Assembly: GCA_025024175.1 (NCBI GenBank)
Contig: QCXZ01000041.1
Span: 14,689,786-14,753,785, forward strand
Length of the DNA stretch: 64,000 nt
DNA from: Rhyzopertha dominica
Taxonomy: Eukaryota; Arthropoda; Insecta; Coleoptera; Bostrichidae
Direction: 5' to 3'
Shown: one piece after another, positions 12,361-24,200 of the stretch
Layout of the letters: each line of letters opens with the position of its first letter
Position numbering within the stretch: the first letter of the stretch is position 1
Notes under the pieces: generated by a model
Databases searched by the model: none
What the model was told of the DNA's origin: nothing
The model's input: the letters and a program-made list of their open reading frames with translations, nothing else
Translations under genes and position numbers: made by a program

Positions 12361-12610
12361 AAAGTATTGCCAGCTTTGGCCGGGATTTGAACCCCGGATC
12401 TTTTGAACACTAGTCAAACGCTCTAACCAATGAGCTATCAAAGCCCTATTAAAATGGAGGTGAAAGTGGCATATGCAGATCAAAGTTAACTATGTAACGC
12501 TATTGAACGCCACCTGGTGCACTCGCAGCTGAATCGCTCGTTGCTCGTTATTATTGAGCTTCAGAGCGTATTCGCTGCGATGGCCAGATTATGGGTTGTC
12601 ATTAGCTTCT
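12361..12610 (-). repeat. Copy B of the tRNA-containing repeat unit
   Basis: Direct repeat of 12000-12260 at a spacing of 360 bp, clearly similar over about 250 bp. It contains the better preserved tRNA-like gene at 12372-12444 and the same upstream flank. It could be a tandem segmental duplication of a tRNA gene with its 5' region, or two copies of a SINE-like element with an unusual order. Confidence 0.65.
12372..12444 (-). tRNA. tRNA-Thr(AGT)-like sequence, probably a pseudogene or tRNA-derived repeat
   Basis: Read on the minus strand, exactly 73 nt fold into a cloverleaf. The acceptor stem GCTTTGA pairs with CCAAAGC (six of seven pairs). The D-stem is GCTC/GAGC. The anticodon stem TTTGA/TCAAA is perfect around a 7-nt loop with anticodon AGT. 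The T-arm has TTCAAAT in the loop with one mismatch (G50-G64). A-box and B-box promoters are intact. Oddities are a G at position 37, where A is usual after an AGT anticodon, the T-arm mismatch, and the acceptor mismatch. No terminator-like T-run follows immediately. The nearby decayed copy argues for a tRNA-derived repeat or pseudogene, though a working gene is not excluded. Confidence 0.5.
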
Positions 12611-13489
12611 AATCGCCTACTTCCAGTTTCCCGTTGAAAATGTCACAAAAGAAATACAAAACATAGCCTATCTAGAGGTATTTAGAGCATTCCTTGCTAA
12701 TGCTGTGCGGTCTCCGTCGGCGAAACAAGCAGATCCATTAAAAACAGGACACAAATGCGGTAACAAGTAAGTTTCTTCACTCAATCTGCAGTTACTGAAC
12801 ATCAGCTTGAAACCGTTCGCAATATTACATTTGATAATGTCTTACTTCTAGCAAAAGCCTTTTCTTCACTCCAACCGCAAATTCTGAGAAGTAACTGAGA
12901 CACCAACCAGATCAGCTGGCTGTCACACATCCATTATTTGGAATCCAATCACACAACACCCATCATTACCCTCACAACTTCTTTCCCGCACCGCCTTAAC
13001 AATCCAAGATCCTAGCTTCTTAAATTCGCCAATATGTCACAACCCTCGGGCTGAGATTATGCGCCGTTGTGCTAGAGATTGCCTAAAACAAATAACTAGG
13101 GGCGAAGGCAGGAGAGATACGACTTAGGTCCCAAACAAGTGTTTATCAACATAGAAATCTGTAAAACATATAACATAAAACGGACGTTACCTTACATAAC
13201 TAGGAGAGCAATTTATATTTACCTGGTTCAGTAGGTACTTACATTGTGCTAGGAGGACTAGTTCCTGCCAGAGGGGCAGCGTATTACATTATTATCTAAG
13301 TTACTCCCCAGATATTCACGACTGATTTATCTGCGTATTTATACCCAACTGGCTGATATATCATAATGCTTCGCTAGCATTATACTCGGTGCTAGCGGGA
13401 AGTACAATGACACAAAAATGCTGTCATATTTTTGTTCTGTTGTAGCAAGTGGAATGATCTACTTAAATGAATTTAGAGTAAATTCACTA
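12611..13489. other. Gene-free stretch
   Basis: No gene or repeat is recognised. A short hairpin around ATAATGCT/AGCATTAT lies near 13362-13383. Confidence 0.4.
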
Positions 13490-14326
13490 TTTGACAATAT
13501 GGACGATTTGTTACCTGCTAAATAGTCAGGTCACCGATAATATCATTAGTGCCTGTGATTATAATTTGACAACAGTGTTAGTACTTATTGGCTTTTCTAA
13601 GGCATTTGATATGATAAATCATGAAATGCTTTTGTGCATTTTACACTAAGGTACTTGGGTCTTGAGCTTAGTGCTGTTGATACGAAGATGTCCTCTTTGT
13701 CTGTCAGAAAGCAATGTGTGATGTANGGGAGAAAAGTATCTTCTGATGGCTCTGTAGTNTCTGGTGTGCCTCTGGGGCTTTAGCTTTACACTATGTACAT
13801 ATCTTCATGTAACCTCGCACAGCACAATTGCAAATATCATTTTTATGCTGATGACATGTATTATTCATTTGCATCTTCTTATACGTGACAGGCAAATTTA
13901 ATTTTAAATTCAGATCTAGAGAGGTACTGTAATACAGTAAAAAGGCATTCTCTAAAAATCAATTCTAATGAGTCATCTATTATTGTGTTTGGAACAGGCA
14001 GAAGTAATGATAAAGACTTACAGATTCAAATTGATGGTATAGGACTCCCTGTAAGTCACGGTGCTTTTAATTGATAATACCTACGTTGCTGTCCCCTGAT
14101 GACATTGCACAGATCTTAAGTGAGGCTCTAAGGGTGATATATAGCCAAAGATACTACCTTAGTTTAGAAATAAAAAAAAGGTTGTATGGCTGTGGTTCTG
14201 TCAAATTTCAACTTTTGTGATATATCATATGGTCTCTATTTGGTTAACGCTGATAAACGGCGTATTCAGAAGGTGCAAGGTACGTGTGTTAGGAATATTT
14301 CGTATGAGGCACAAAACATGTTTGAA

Positions 14327-14409
<83 letters not shown>

Positions 14410-14450
14410 TATTATTAAATATATATGAGGAAAACTTGTAGCCTTTGAAT
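13490..14450 (+). pseudogene. LINE reverse-transcriptase relic (jockey-type)
   Basis: A reverse-transcriptase domain can be followed across several frames. VTDNIISACDYNL is followed by GFSKAFDMINHEMLL (motif A aspartate), then by SVRKQCVM, then by a degenerate VSGVP block. The catalytic box FYADD is intact at 13841-13855, followed by LKINSNESSIIVFG. Further on, a frame from 14186 continues with NFNFCDISYGLYL and ADKRRIQKVQ, typical of the C-terminal part. Stops (for example after HEMLLCILH) and frame changes show it is dead. The 5' half, including the endonuclease, is missing. It ends at an ATT microsatellite, a common 3' terminus or insertion site for such elements. Confidence 0.85.
14327..14416 (+). 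repeat. (ATT)n microsatellite
   Basis: About 90 bp of nearly uninterrupted ATT units with one ACT interruption near the end. It lies inside the 3' part of the jockey-type relic, and the long Ile/Leu homopolymer frames covering it on both strands are artefacts. Confidence 0.95.
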
Positions 14451-15375
14451 AAATAAAATTAAAAATAAAATGGGTAATGATTATTGACCCAAACATAAAT
14501 GTCCAGTTACTTTGGTAACACTTTTTATCTTGACACCCAAATGTTAATTGCATTTGGATATTTACTAAAGTCGGAACCTTTACCGCCTGGGGCAGTGGTT
14601 AAAGAAGCGTGGAAGACAATAAAATTCTCATTCCCAAACGATTGTAATCTCGTGTAATCTGATCGATTCCTTAGCAAACCCTAGCATGTCGGTGGCCCAG
14701 ATTGTGTTTTCTTGTTGAACCTGTCTCTCAACTGACACGAAACGTAAACAGACACGAAAAGCCTATTTTTTATAGACGCTCTAAAGTAGCGTTGCATGCG
14801 TGTGTAACCATCGCAGTAACAAATATGAGTGATTTGTATAAACACCATCTGCAGATAATATATTCTGTTTCCAGTTTCGATGATCTCATTTGCAAACTAA
14901 ACCAACATTAATTACTGGTGCCGAAGCAAACTATTAATAACAATTCCAAACTTTATACTGCGTTGTAATAGTCTAATGATGGTGCTCGTATAAAATGGTT
15001 GATGTGCTTTCTCCAGTGGACAAAGTGTAAATGAAAGCGATCCATTGTAATTGGATACCCAGAGTAATTTTTTAAAACAGGACAACTTCAATTACTTTAA
15101 CCAGAGGGGACATAAAAAATCCTCCAAAAAGTAATCTTTTGTTTTTAGTGGGACAAAATTTTACAATGAATCAATGCATATATATGATAAATCATTTAAA
15201 AGATGTCAACTTTACGCCATGTATAATATGTTTACTATTTTTAATTCATTTGCGGAGTAGTATGCCAATAAATGCAATGGAGCAAGTTGCTTTTTTTAAC
15301 TGAATATCTTGGACTTGAGCTGATATAAGTTTGTCCTTAGTAGTGCCCTAAATTAAAAAATTAGTTGATTGATTG
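14451..15375. other. Gene-free stretch
   Basis: Nothing recognised between the two LINE relics. The frame at 14702-14911 has no identifiable motif. Confidence 0.4.
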
Positions 15376-18010
15376 AACCAGCGCACGGTAGGCATTTCTG
15401 CAGCTCCCGGGTATACCGCCGGGTCGTCTACGTCTACGCTGGGTTGGAGGGGTGACACGCTCCCACGTAGCGCATGTTACAAAGTTTTGGTATTGGAATG
15501 GGAAGACTTTCAGGGTGCATCCAACTAGCGGATACTTTTTTAATTTCCTTCGGGTTTGGTAGCTTGGTTCGGCTGTATTATTCTTGTTCTTCCTCGGACA
15601 AGCCGCTTTCTGGGATTCGGACTTCCTTATTTATTGTCTTTTGTCTTTTGCGATTTCTGACCACTGTTCTTCAATTATTTTTTATTTTGCTACGATTCCC
15701 TCCACTGTTGTTCTTCACGTATAGCACGGTCGTCCTACTTTGAGCTTGTTGCTTGTTGTTGTGTTTCCACGCTTTTTGTAGTATACCCCTCTAGGAGATG
15801 TATTGTCCCTCGATTTTCAGTTTCTTTGACAACTTTGGCCAACAATTTGGTATATTTTTTTTATGCTTTTGCCAAGCTTGTTCTGTTAGCTTTGGTAGTA
15901 GCGGCTTTTTTGACTCTGTATGTCATGATAGGCAAGATTGCCGATGTGTATATATTTTTTAGGATGCATCATTCCAGCTTGTATTTCTCTACAAATGGTA
16001 ATTTAGCTCCTGTCACTTTATGTGCGGTTTTATTCACTATTTGGCTGTTTCTCTACGGTTGAGTTTGCTTGCTATGTAGGTTCCCATATATTTTATTTTG
16101 TTTGTCGACTTTATATTTCGGCTCCCTAGTTTGTATACGCTACCTGTCATTAACGTTTTCTCGCTGAAGGGTGCTCTTATCATAAAGTGATTTTGTTGTA
16201 ATTTATAGTTAGCCCGTTTTCTGATAGGTTATTTTCTACGTTATTTAGAAAGTCGGTCAAAGCTTTTCCATTCTCTGTTATTACTACCAGGTCATCCGCA
16301 TATGTCAGTATAAACGTAAGTTTTATTTTTTTCCTTGTCTGGTTTATTTTTTAGTTGTGGGATAGTTTTTTGAATGGTGTCATCTAGGACAATTGTGATA
16401 TAGGACATCCTTGCTTTACGACCCCTCTTTTTTTTTTGTTTTACCGGGTCTGTTTGGTCACACAGTATCGTTGTATCTTCCTGTAGACAGGTCTTCGTTA
16501 TCCTACTGATTAGGTAATGGCGGACCATTTTATTTGCAAAGATTTCTGGTACAGACTGGTGATTTATAGGATCGAGTGTTTTCTTCAAGTCTGTAGACAT
16601 GACGAACACATTTGTACCTTCTCTCCAATTTTCTTCTATGCGCCTTATTGTGGACATGTGATTGTCCACTGATCTGTTCTCGACAAAGGCTGCTTGATAT
16701 TGTGGCACTTCCGGGATGTACTTTTCTAGTTCTGAGAATAGAAAGTGTGCTTAGTGTTTGTACTCCACACTACATAGCGATATTCCTCGATAGTCTTAGG
16801 TGTTCTGGGGGTTTTTACTCTATGAATAGGTATTTGTACCGTGTTGCTCCAATCTTGTGGAATTTCATTTAGTAGCCAAGCTGTTGCTATATTTCACGTA
16901 TTTCTTGTTTTATTATTTCCGGTTCATATTTTCTGTTGTTATTATTTTACGAATTTCTTGTTTTATCATATCCGCTTCGTATTTTATTAGTTCCTTGTTT
17001 ATGCTATCTAGGGCTGGTGCTTTATTGGGTTTCATGCTGTCTATGATCCCATCTAGCTCCTCTAATGTTAATGGTTCGCTTATCGGATAGTGGTATCTTT
17101 CATCAATGATATTTACTTTCAGTTCTTTGTTATCGTCTTCCATTTTTTGTATCCAGTGTTTTATATGGATGTATTTGTTGAAATTCCTGTTGCTTTCTCT
17201 TCGATGCTTTTTTCTTATTTCTCTTGTGACGTTTTAATGTTCTTTTGGGGTAATATTCTCATCGTGTATTTGGTGAGCCAGTGCGCTTAGAAGGTAGTTT
17301 ACGTCTCCTGATTGTGTAGTTTCTTCTAAGCACCATTTCAAGCATTTTTTCCTTCTCCTTATATACGTATATGTATCTAATTGTCCCCTTTCCTTGATTT
17401 GATTTACTGCAAGGACGTCTAAAAAAACCGTTATTATTGTTTTGTTGATTAGTTGTTTATTCTAAATGTAAATACTAAGGTGTTTAAGTTTAATGTTATT
17501 ATTTCTTTTTTAAGATTGTGCTGATGTTATATGATCTCGCGTGAAGCAGGTCGGGGTACCTGCGTTTGACTCATCTTTGGNCGTACTAGTTTGACTGCGT
17601 TTTTTGGGTGCAGCTTTAACTTCTAGTGTATCTATCTGCTTTTAAGGGCCTTTTCACCGATGCACCTTCAAAGCCTGCTCTTTGTCTATTTTCAAGGCCT
17701 GGCCATCTGGGGTGTTTTACGGTCTGTTTCTTTACCTGCTTTTACCGTTTCAGCTCTAAAACACAAAATGATGCACACCCACTTATATGTGTTTTAATAC
17801 TTAACTTTTTAATATGTTCTTCTATAGTCTAATTATGTTTTTAATATATATTTTAAAAAGAGTGACCATCAAGCTAGAGCACTGGACGGTCGTTACTTCT
17901 TCGGATACATAAGAAGCTTCGCTTTCTGTGCTCGCTTTTGGTAACATTGATGGGGTATTCTCGCAGAATTTTCCAGAGTGTATTTTTGTCGAATATTCGC
18001 CTTTCTCATA
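15376..18010 (-). pseudogene. LINE relic with ORF1 tail, RT domain and 3' end
   Basis: Reading on the minus strand from about 18010, weak ORF1-like sequence (17560-17950) is followed, with the endonuclease apparently deleted, by a lysine/arginine-rich linker. Then come EPLTLEELDGIIDSMKPNKA (17086 downward) and QAAFVENRSVDNH with the motif A block VFVMSTDLKKTLDPINHQSV (16550s). An intact catalytic box LTYADD follows (DD at 16291-16296), then VVITENGKALTDFL. The thumb/connection region and a 3' UTR ending near 15376 follow. Frameshifts, stops and small deletions are frequent, for example a broken segment just before YADD. The length is about half of a full element. A second copy of its 3' end lies at 36655-37045. 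Confidence 0.85.
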
Positions 18011-18239
18011 CTTGTTTTCTGATGTCTCAATTTGCTTATAACAAGTCCCTCCGCATTTTATTAGCTTGAGCTCTAGATAATTATTATTTTACAACAAAAC
18101 CAATAATTTGTAATGCTTTAAACTCTCTGGATTGTGTTTTGTTTCCTTTGTCACTAAAATGCATGACTTGCTATTAAAAAAGCTTTTCAATTACCTTGAC
18201 CACCATTTCTACTAAAAATTAGCAGTCTGAACTGACCAC

Positions 18240-18545
18240 GTCCGCAGCCTGCGTTATTCCGTCGTCCTGCCAACGTCACATTAGGNCCCTCTGACCAGGA
18301 TGACGCTCCGGGATGATCTAATTTTCCGACACAAAAATTGGATCAGTCGCTGTCAATTCGCGTTATATTTAACTTGAAGCCAATCAGCGCTTCGACACCG
18401 GCTGCAATGGAGACTTGCCTGGTCAGATACGTGAACGGATAATTCGATACAGTGCCTAATGCGCTGACAGCGCTGACAATCTCTCCAAACCGGAATGAAA
18501 CGAAAAATTAAATGTGTGTCGGCTGTCTGCTGAAGTCTATAAAGG
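18240..18545. other. GC-richer non-coding island
   Basis: About 300 bp with raised GC content and many CG dinucleotides. The 68-codon minus frame inside it has no recognised motif. Candidate conserved non-coding element. Confidence 0.3.
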
Positions 18546-19014
18546 TACGTGGCGAACATGTATTGAACAAGCCATTTATAGGAGCACGTGTTATTTTTTT
18601 GTAAGAGTTTGGATGCTGTATGGGCCTCTTCTTAATAGCTACAACTATTTGTGTTTCTCACTTACTCATTTAATAACACATTCATAAAATTCTGTTTTTA
18701 AGGGGCATTATCAAGCGCCATCCATATTTATTAAAAATGGCGTCATTTATAATCACTTTTTAATATAACAACATTTTAGTTACCATTTTCTCCGGGTATA
18801 ATAATTAACCATGAATAACATTTTACCAGGATTAAGCAGATGTTTTTCTAATATAGCGTAGAATATACATATTCTTCATAATNGTTTATTGCAGAAGTAC
18901 TGTAGNGGATTTTTAAATCGTTTCTTGTGCTTACCCAGCTTTCGTCTAAGGGGAGTAAAGCAGGAATTTCCTATAGAGTATAATTGAATGNAAAAAGAAA
19001 CGAGCCTTCATCNG

Positions 19015-19145
19015 GTGCACCAGTCCGCCCGCCGCTGGTATAGGCGACCGTCTGGCGTAGTCAGTTTGCTCTCTACCCCTGCCTGATGAGCCCCAACAGG
19101 GCGAAACTAGTTCAGGGCAGATGATTTTTATTTCATATTCATACA
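19015..19145 (+). ncRNA. Hammerhead-ribozyme-like motif in a repeat
   Basis: CTGATGA (19083-19089) is followed by stem II GCCC/GGGC with loop CAACA (19090-19102) and then GAAAC (19103-19107), exactly the conserved core of a hammerhead ribozyme. The sequence continues as the palindrome ACTAGT (19106-19111), which could form stem III between two molecules. CCCTG (19077-19081) and CAGGG (19113-19117) can pair as stem I with one unpaired C. Predicted cleavage would follow GTT at 19112. Hammerheads with very short or palindromic stem III are known from Penelope-like elements, retrozymes and satellite DNAs, where they act as dimers. A diverged relative lies at 62169-62195, sharing the downstream GCAGAT tail. 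Confidence 0.55.
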
Positions 19146-19775
19146 TAGTTTAACACACAGCTCTTATTTTATATATCTTACTAGGTATATAAGCGCTTCT
19201 GCGTCCTATTCTTCTATAACTACCAAAGTTGTAAAAAACGACCTGTCTTTCGTTTATTGGGCTGCCGTTCGACATTTAAGTTTCATAGACGACATATCGA
19301 CTGACCAAAGAAAATTCTTCAATATAAGTTTGCACTGCCATATGCCCCATATTCGAAACTTGTCGCCTAACAAGCGGCTTCGACGAAGCCAGGTTTTGTT
19401 CGCAACTCTAAACCAATAATTACACGAAATCCACGACCAAGTTCCGCAGGCTTACAGGACTAGTTGAAGTTTAGAATATGATGCAGTGGGGCCTTGGTAT
19501 TTAACGAGAAGCCGGTCTTAATCGATTATATAACTTAGTGCATACTATGGTGCGGTGTGTTCACTAAAAGGAGAATTGAGGAAATTAATAGACAAATTAT
19601 CCATTAGAAATTTTAAACTGCATCCTGATGCAAAGTTCGGTTTATACAGAGAAACAAAGACCAACATACTAATGTATCTTGTGACTAAGTTATGCCACAT
19701 ACATTGGAAAGAGTTGCGACCATTTGTTAGGTGTGTTAGAACACATTCTGTAAAGAAGGTAAAGCTACACCAATG

Positions 19776-19865
19776 GATGACATGTTGTTTACCGGGTTGC
19801 TTCCCACGTTGCTTATTTCATCAAATAAGAAACGTGGGAAGCAACCCGGAAAACAACATGTCATC
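19776..19865. repeat. 43-bp-arm inverted repeat made of Penelope-type tails
   Basis: Left arm 19776-19818 and right arm 19823-19865 are complementary at 41 of 43 positions, with a 4-base spacer (CATC). Each arm contains AACGTGGGAAGCAACCCGG and ACATGTCATC, also found once at 26000-26043 and, for the inner part, in the Penelope-like element at 40541-40566. The structure therefore joins two inverted copies of a Penelope-type 3' tail. It would form a strong hairpin. A 116-codon plus frame running through it is a by-product. Confidence 0.85.
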
Positions 19866-20870
19866 TATAACAACACTGGGCCTTTTTGATCTTGGTTCTA
19901 CATAATCTCTTAGTATTATTTAGTTGGGACCTTATTCATTGCAAAAAGCGCAATTTATTTAGTAAATCATTTATAGAAATTTTGCAGTTAGGCCCTTGTT
20001 CGAACAAGCCACGGAATTATGAATTATAATAACCTGTATGCGAATGGAAGTCTTAAACGCGATACGCTAGTCATTTTCACTGTAAATATTTAAAAAATAT
20101 TAAATTAAAATATATTATAGCAGATATATCGCAAACAGAATTAAGTTTATTTCAGCCGCAGAGTAAGTACATATTTCAAGTGCTATTAAAACTGGAATAA
20201 CTATTTATTAAGTAAACTCGTTTAAACCTCAGTTAAAGTGTATATGGCTGCCATTACAAATTTATCAAGTCGCAAAATCGCCTAATTTGTAAGAAATCGA
20301 ACTAGAATATTGAGGTAGAATCAGAGAGAATCAAAGATCAAAGAATTTACCTAAGAATGTCGTACCACAGTGTAGCCGATCTTCGAAATATCCAATAATT
20401 TCGGACTTTGCCTAAAATAGGCCGCCAATTCCAATTGCCTAGACAAACCTTAGGTATGACTGCATAACGTACTTTGTCGGTAACATACATACTCACCGAT
20501 TTCGCAACCGCTTTGGAGCTACACTCTGCGATAAATGAAAATTTTCGAAAAAAATATTCTTAGCTCACGTTTTTCATCAAACATTTCTTCATATCGTCTA
20601 AACTATTAATCTAAGATAAAAAAAAGTCCCTTAAAGTAAATTTTACGAACTGAATTCGTATAAATCTCATGAGGTAAATAGTCTTATTTTATTTCAATAA
20701 TATTCATTGTTCTCACTCAATTTTCTCAGAATATATATTTTCATCGAGGGTCTTGGAAGGTATTCTTTCTCGTTTCCTTTGTGATTTCTGATTTCTGAGA
20801 AGCCTACTTAGGTTCTCCTTAAAGTTACAGATGTTGTGTGTCGCAACCGGTAAATGAAAGCAAAAACCAG
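19866..20870. other. Gene-free stretch
   Basis: AT-rich DNA with no gene or element recognised. Confidence 0.4.
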
Positions 20871-20874
20871 AATG

Positions 20875-21250
20875 TGTTCAAAAACTACGCCGCTGCTTCA
20901 CTTGGGTGGACAGTGCCATTGTTTTGATTTTCCCTCAATCGGTTTCAACAACAGGATGTCTTGGGAGGGAGGAACGAAAGCTATCAATAGGACAACGAGA
21001 TCAACATGCTGACCAACGACTGCCACAGAACTGCGTGAGTAGATGATTCCACAGCAGTTTTCATGATCAGGACGGCAGCTTCATCGGTGGCCCGTATCCC
21101 ACTCTGCTGAAGCTTTGTCTGTAGCAAGGAAATTAACTGATCTTTGTTGGGAGAACTGGACAAAAATGTCTTTTCTTTCACGAGTGGCGATGGGCTTTAT
21201 AATAAATTGATGTCTGCCGATCATCTCCGTTCTTGTGACCTCGTACTATC
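20875..21250 (-). pseudogene. Fragment of a repeat-encoded insect protein of unknown function
   Basis: On the minus strand one can read SADIN, then the frame 20984-21181 with TFLSSSPNKDQLISLLQ and TAVESSTHA, and after a frame change QHVDLVVLLIAFVPPSQ followed by DILLLKP. This order (a FLSN.KNKD-like block, a TA.E block, then a hydrophobic D-x-D-L-x-V-L-L block) resembles a family of multicopy insect proteins usually found as transposon-linked hypothetical genes. I cannot name the family. At least one frameshift and an upstream stop mark it as a relic. Confidence 0.45.
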
Positions 21251-24200
21251 GACTAAGTTCTAGGATAGTGTTGGTTGACTTAGGTAATATATCCATCACA
21301 AATGGTGACAACGCAGGCATCTTGTTGTCAGATTACTGCCTTGTCGGTAGATTCTAACGTGGTCTGTAGGACGGATTAGGTTGTCTACATCATCCCACAT
21401 TTTTGAACATACTTTAGCTGTTTAAAACATTATTTGCTATATGGAAAGGCATGCTTGATGAAAAATGTGAGGTAAAACTCTATTTTTTTTGTAATTATCA
21501 CCCTTCTGGAGCGCGTAATTTGAGAACGTGTGTGTATTCGAAAAATGTATATAGAATGAAAACTGTAGATAATTTGAAAATTTTCATACGACGCAGCGTT
21601 TTCGACATATAACCAAAAAACCCAAGAGTGGGACCCTTTTTGTGCCCCTTTCCTTCGGTTCATCTTCCAGACGTCAGGACTTTGAGTACGTTCACTCCGG
21701 AGATACTTTAAACAAGTTTATGGAGAAATCGCTTAGATCCTTGCTCACTACACCCCTTTTTGGACCATTTGTTGACTGAACTAATCAGGTAAATATGCAG
21801 TAGTATAATATGTGCATTTTGGTATAAGTAATATCTTAGATGAATTAATTCAGTACGGTAATGTACGTCAGACCCGAAATTTTTGACATATCCTATTTGT
21901 CATCAAATTGTAATTATTCTGATTGGTTATTTACGGCTAAAGGCACAAACTATTTTTTATGAAGTTAGCTTGGTTACTATTATTGAATTACAAAGAACTT
22001 TTCTAAACACTTTGTAGCATTTAATATGGTTGTTGTTAAAACTACAGATACCATACCGACTATGTAAAGTACAGACACAACCATCGTCAGGTAGGGCGCA
22101 AATGTTCCTATTTGCAATACGTGATTTGTAGCCATCACAAAACCGTGGAATAATCTGACACAACACCCGCCCGTACAATGGATATTACGCAACAGTTAAA
22201 TTTAAGCAGCACATAGGTATTAATCAGTTTATATGGCACAGTGGATGGAATGACACAAAATCCGCTTCGATCTAACCGCATCGAGTGAATTTGCATGTTA
22301 GTGTCATCTGTTACGTCTGTGGTGCCCTGGTACAACAGCCGGATTAAGCGCGAATAATCCGGGGGGTCGCGATGCCCAGTATTAGGCTAAACCTCGAATG
22401 TAACGTCCTTAATTCTGAACTGCGTGATCCCGTAATGGATATAGCTTGCTCGGAGACTAAGCTGCACAACCGCCAGAGGACGTCAGCACTGACGACCGTC
22501 GGAANGAGCAGTTTTTAAGTACTCCGTNAATATTTTTATCCGCCAAAAATTATAAATGGTCTATCCCAAAATATCCTGTTTTAATAATTGCTATAAAATA
22601 TTTAAGAAAAGCCGCGAGAGATTTGAGTTTCATTTTATTTTGCTAAAAAATCCCTTAACGACTGTGAATACATGTTATTGTGATTATTATTTTTTTTAAT
22701 TAAGTGTCCGATAATTCCACAATGGTACACTTTATACATAATGTGATTTCTGGTAATAATTTTAGGTGGTAGTACTAAAAAGTTCATATGGCCTTTGCAA
22801 AAAGTAATTTTTCGTATACATATTAAAATGTGTATTTGATTTATCCTGTATATTTGAGAGCTACAGCCGTAGTTAAATCCTCNACACTGTTGCAGTTTTT
22901 GTAAACACATACAACACATTTAAATTTCAATTACAAAACATGAATATTAGCACTACAACACCAAGAAGGAATTATTATTTTGGAGTTATCTTTTAACCAT
23001 GTTATAGTCTTGATTTAATTGCGATAACTACAACAAAAGAATGAAACTTTGTTCAATAATATTAAAAAAGGTTTATAACTTCAAACTAGTGCTATTTTCA
23101 CAAAAATTTTGAAAGAAGCACAAGCAACAAAGTTGACATACAGATGGTAACATTAGTAACCGCGTACATAAAACATTAATTGTTGGAGTTTTTCAAAATA
23201 TTATAAACAATGCAATATTACTTAATGTGGCGTAACGATTGCAGCAATAAGGAGTCGAGTACTGTAGCTTGGTTGCTTTGTTGTTTAATTGACGTCTTTG
23301 ATATAGGAAAAGTATTTCCACCTAACCATGCCAATATTCTATTCATTTTTGTCATCTTAAACAGAAACGCCTTAATGTTTTAATATTAATTCTTTTTTGA
23401 TGTATTGCTTACTACTAACACAATCTGTAAATGTTAAACCGTTGCGGATAACACGAACATGACCATGGACGAGTCGTTATTTTCTCCAAAGTTGAAGAAT
23501 TTATCAGCTGTCCTGCCCTCAGTCCTCGACTGGGATTTTTTTTCTATTTCTTGAGCATTTCGGAACAGCGGCGACCGGTTTCGCAAAGTGTTTTCGAATT
23601 AAATCTAATACCAATACCATTTATATTATAACGATTCAGTGTGTATCGGAGAGTAGCATCTTTGTGCGCTATGGAACTACGAATTTGGGTGTGAAATTAA
23701 AAATTAAAAACCTTAGGGCTTGTAATAATCCTGCATTAGATTCCCATCTATTCATGGTTCGTTTAAATTTGTATTTGTTACTGAATGTATAAATAAAGAA
23801 TATTTTACAGAGACTTAAAAGCATTGCTAATAGTTATGGCCATACCACTTTAGGTATGTTAAAGATTTTCTCTAAACATTTGTATTGCAAGTAGATGAAG
23901 TAGTGAAGATTTCTATTGTAAGACCGTAAGAAAATATCTCCATCTTACTAGTTTTAAAACTGTCCTAACCCTAGTTAAGAAATGCAAGCTCATCAATGAG
24001 AGTTCAAAACGTAACTCATTTATACAAAAATAATCACTTCATTGGTGTTAAAGACACAAAGTTCAATAAACGTTAAGTTATCAATATCACTGAATCCCTT
24101 GCAAATTATTTTATAAGNTTAGTTTATAAGATGAAAAAAAAAGTTATGTTGTATTAAACGCTGTTGATATTTGCTCATAGGTTCGTACACAAATTCTATT

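Noticed and set aside
14186..14553. Frames with long isoleucine or leucine homopolymers on both strands
   Set aside because: They are translations of the ATT microsatellite. Only the short non-repeat part on the plus strand belongs to the LINE relic.
15474..17290. Several plus-strand frames of 66-89 codons
   Set aside because: They are antisense shadows of the minus-strand LINE relic.
19555..19905. 116-codon plus-strand frame
   Set aside because: Its second half is the inverted Penelope-tail palindrome read through, and its first half has no motif.
21957..22335. Overlapping minus-strand hydrophobic frames resembling membrane segments
   Set aside because: Three frames compete over the same DNA and none matches a known receptor or transporter pattern.
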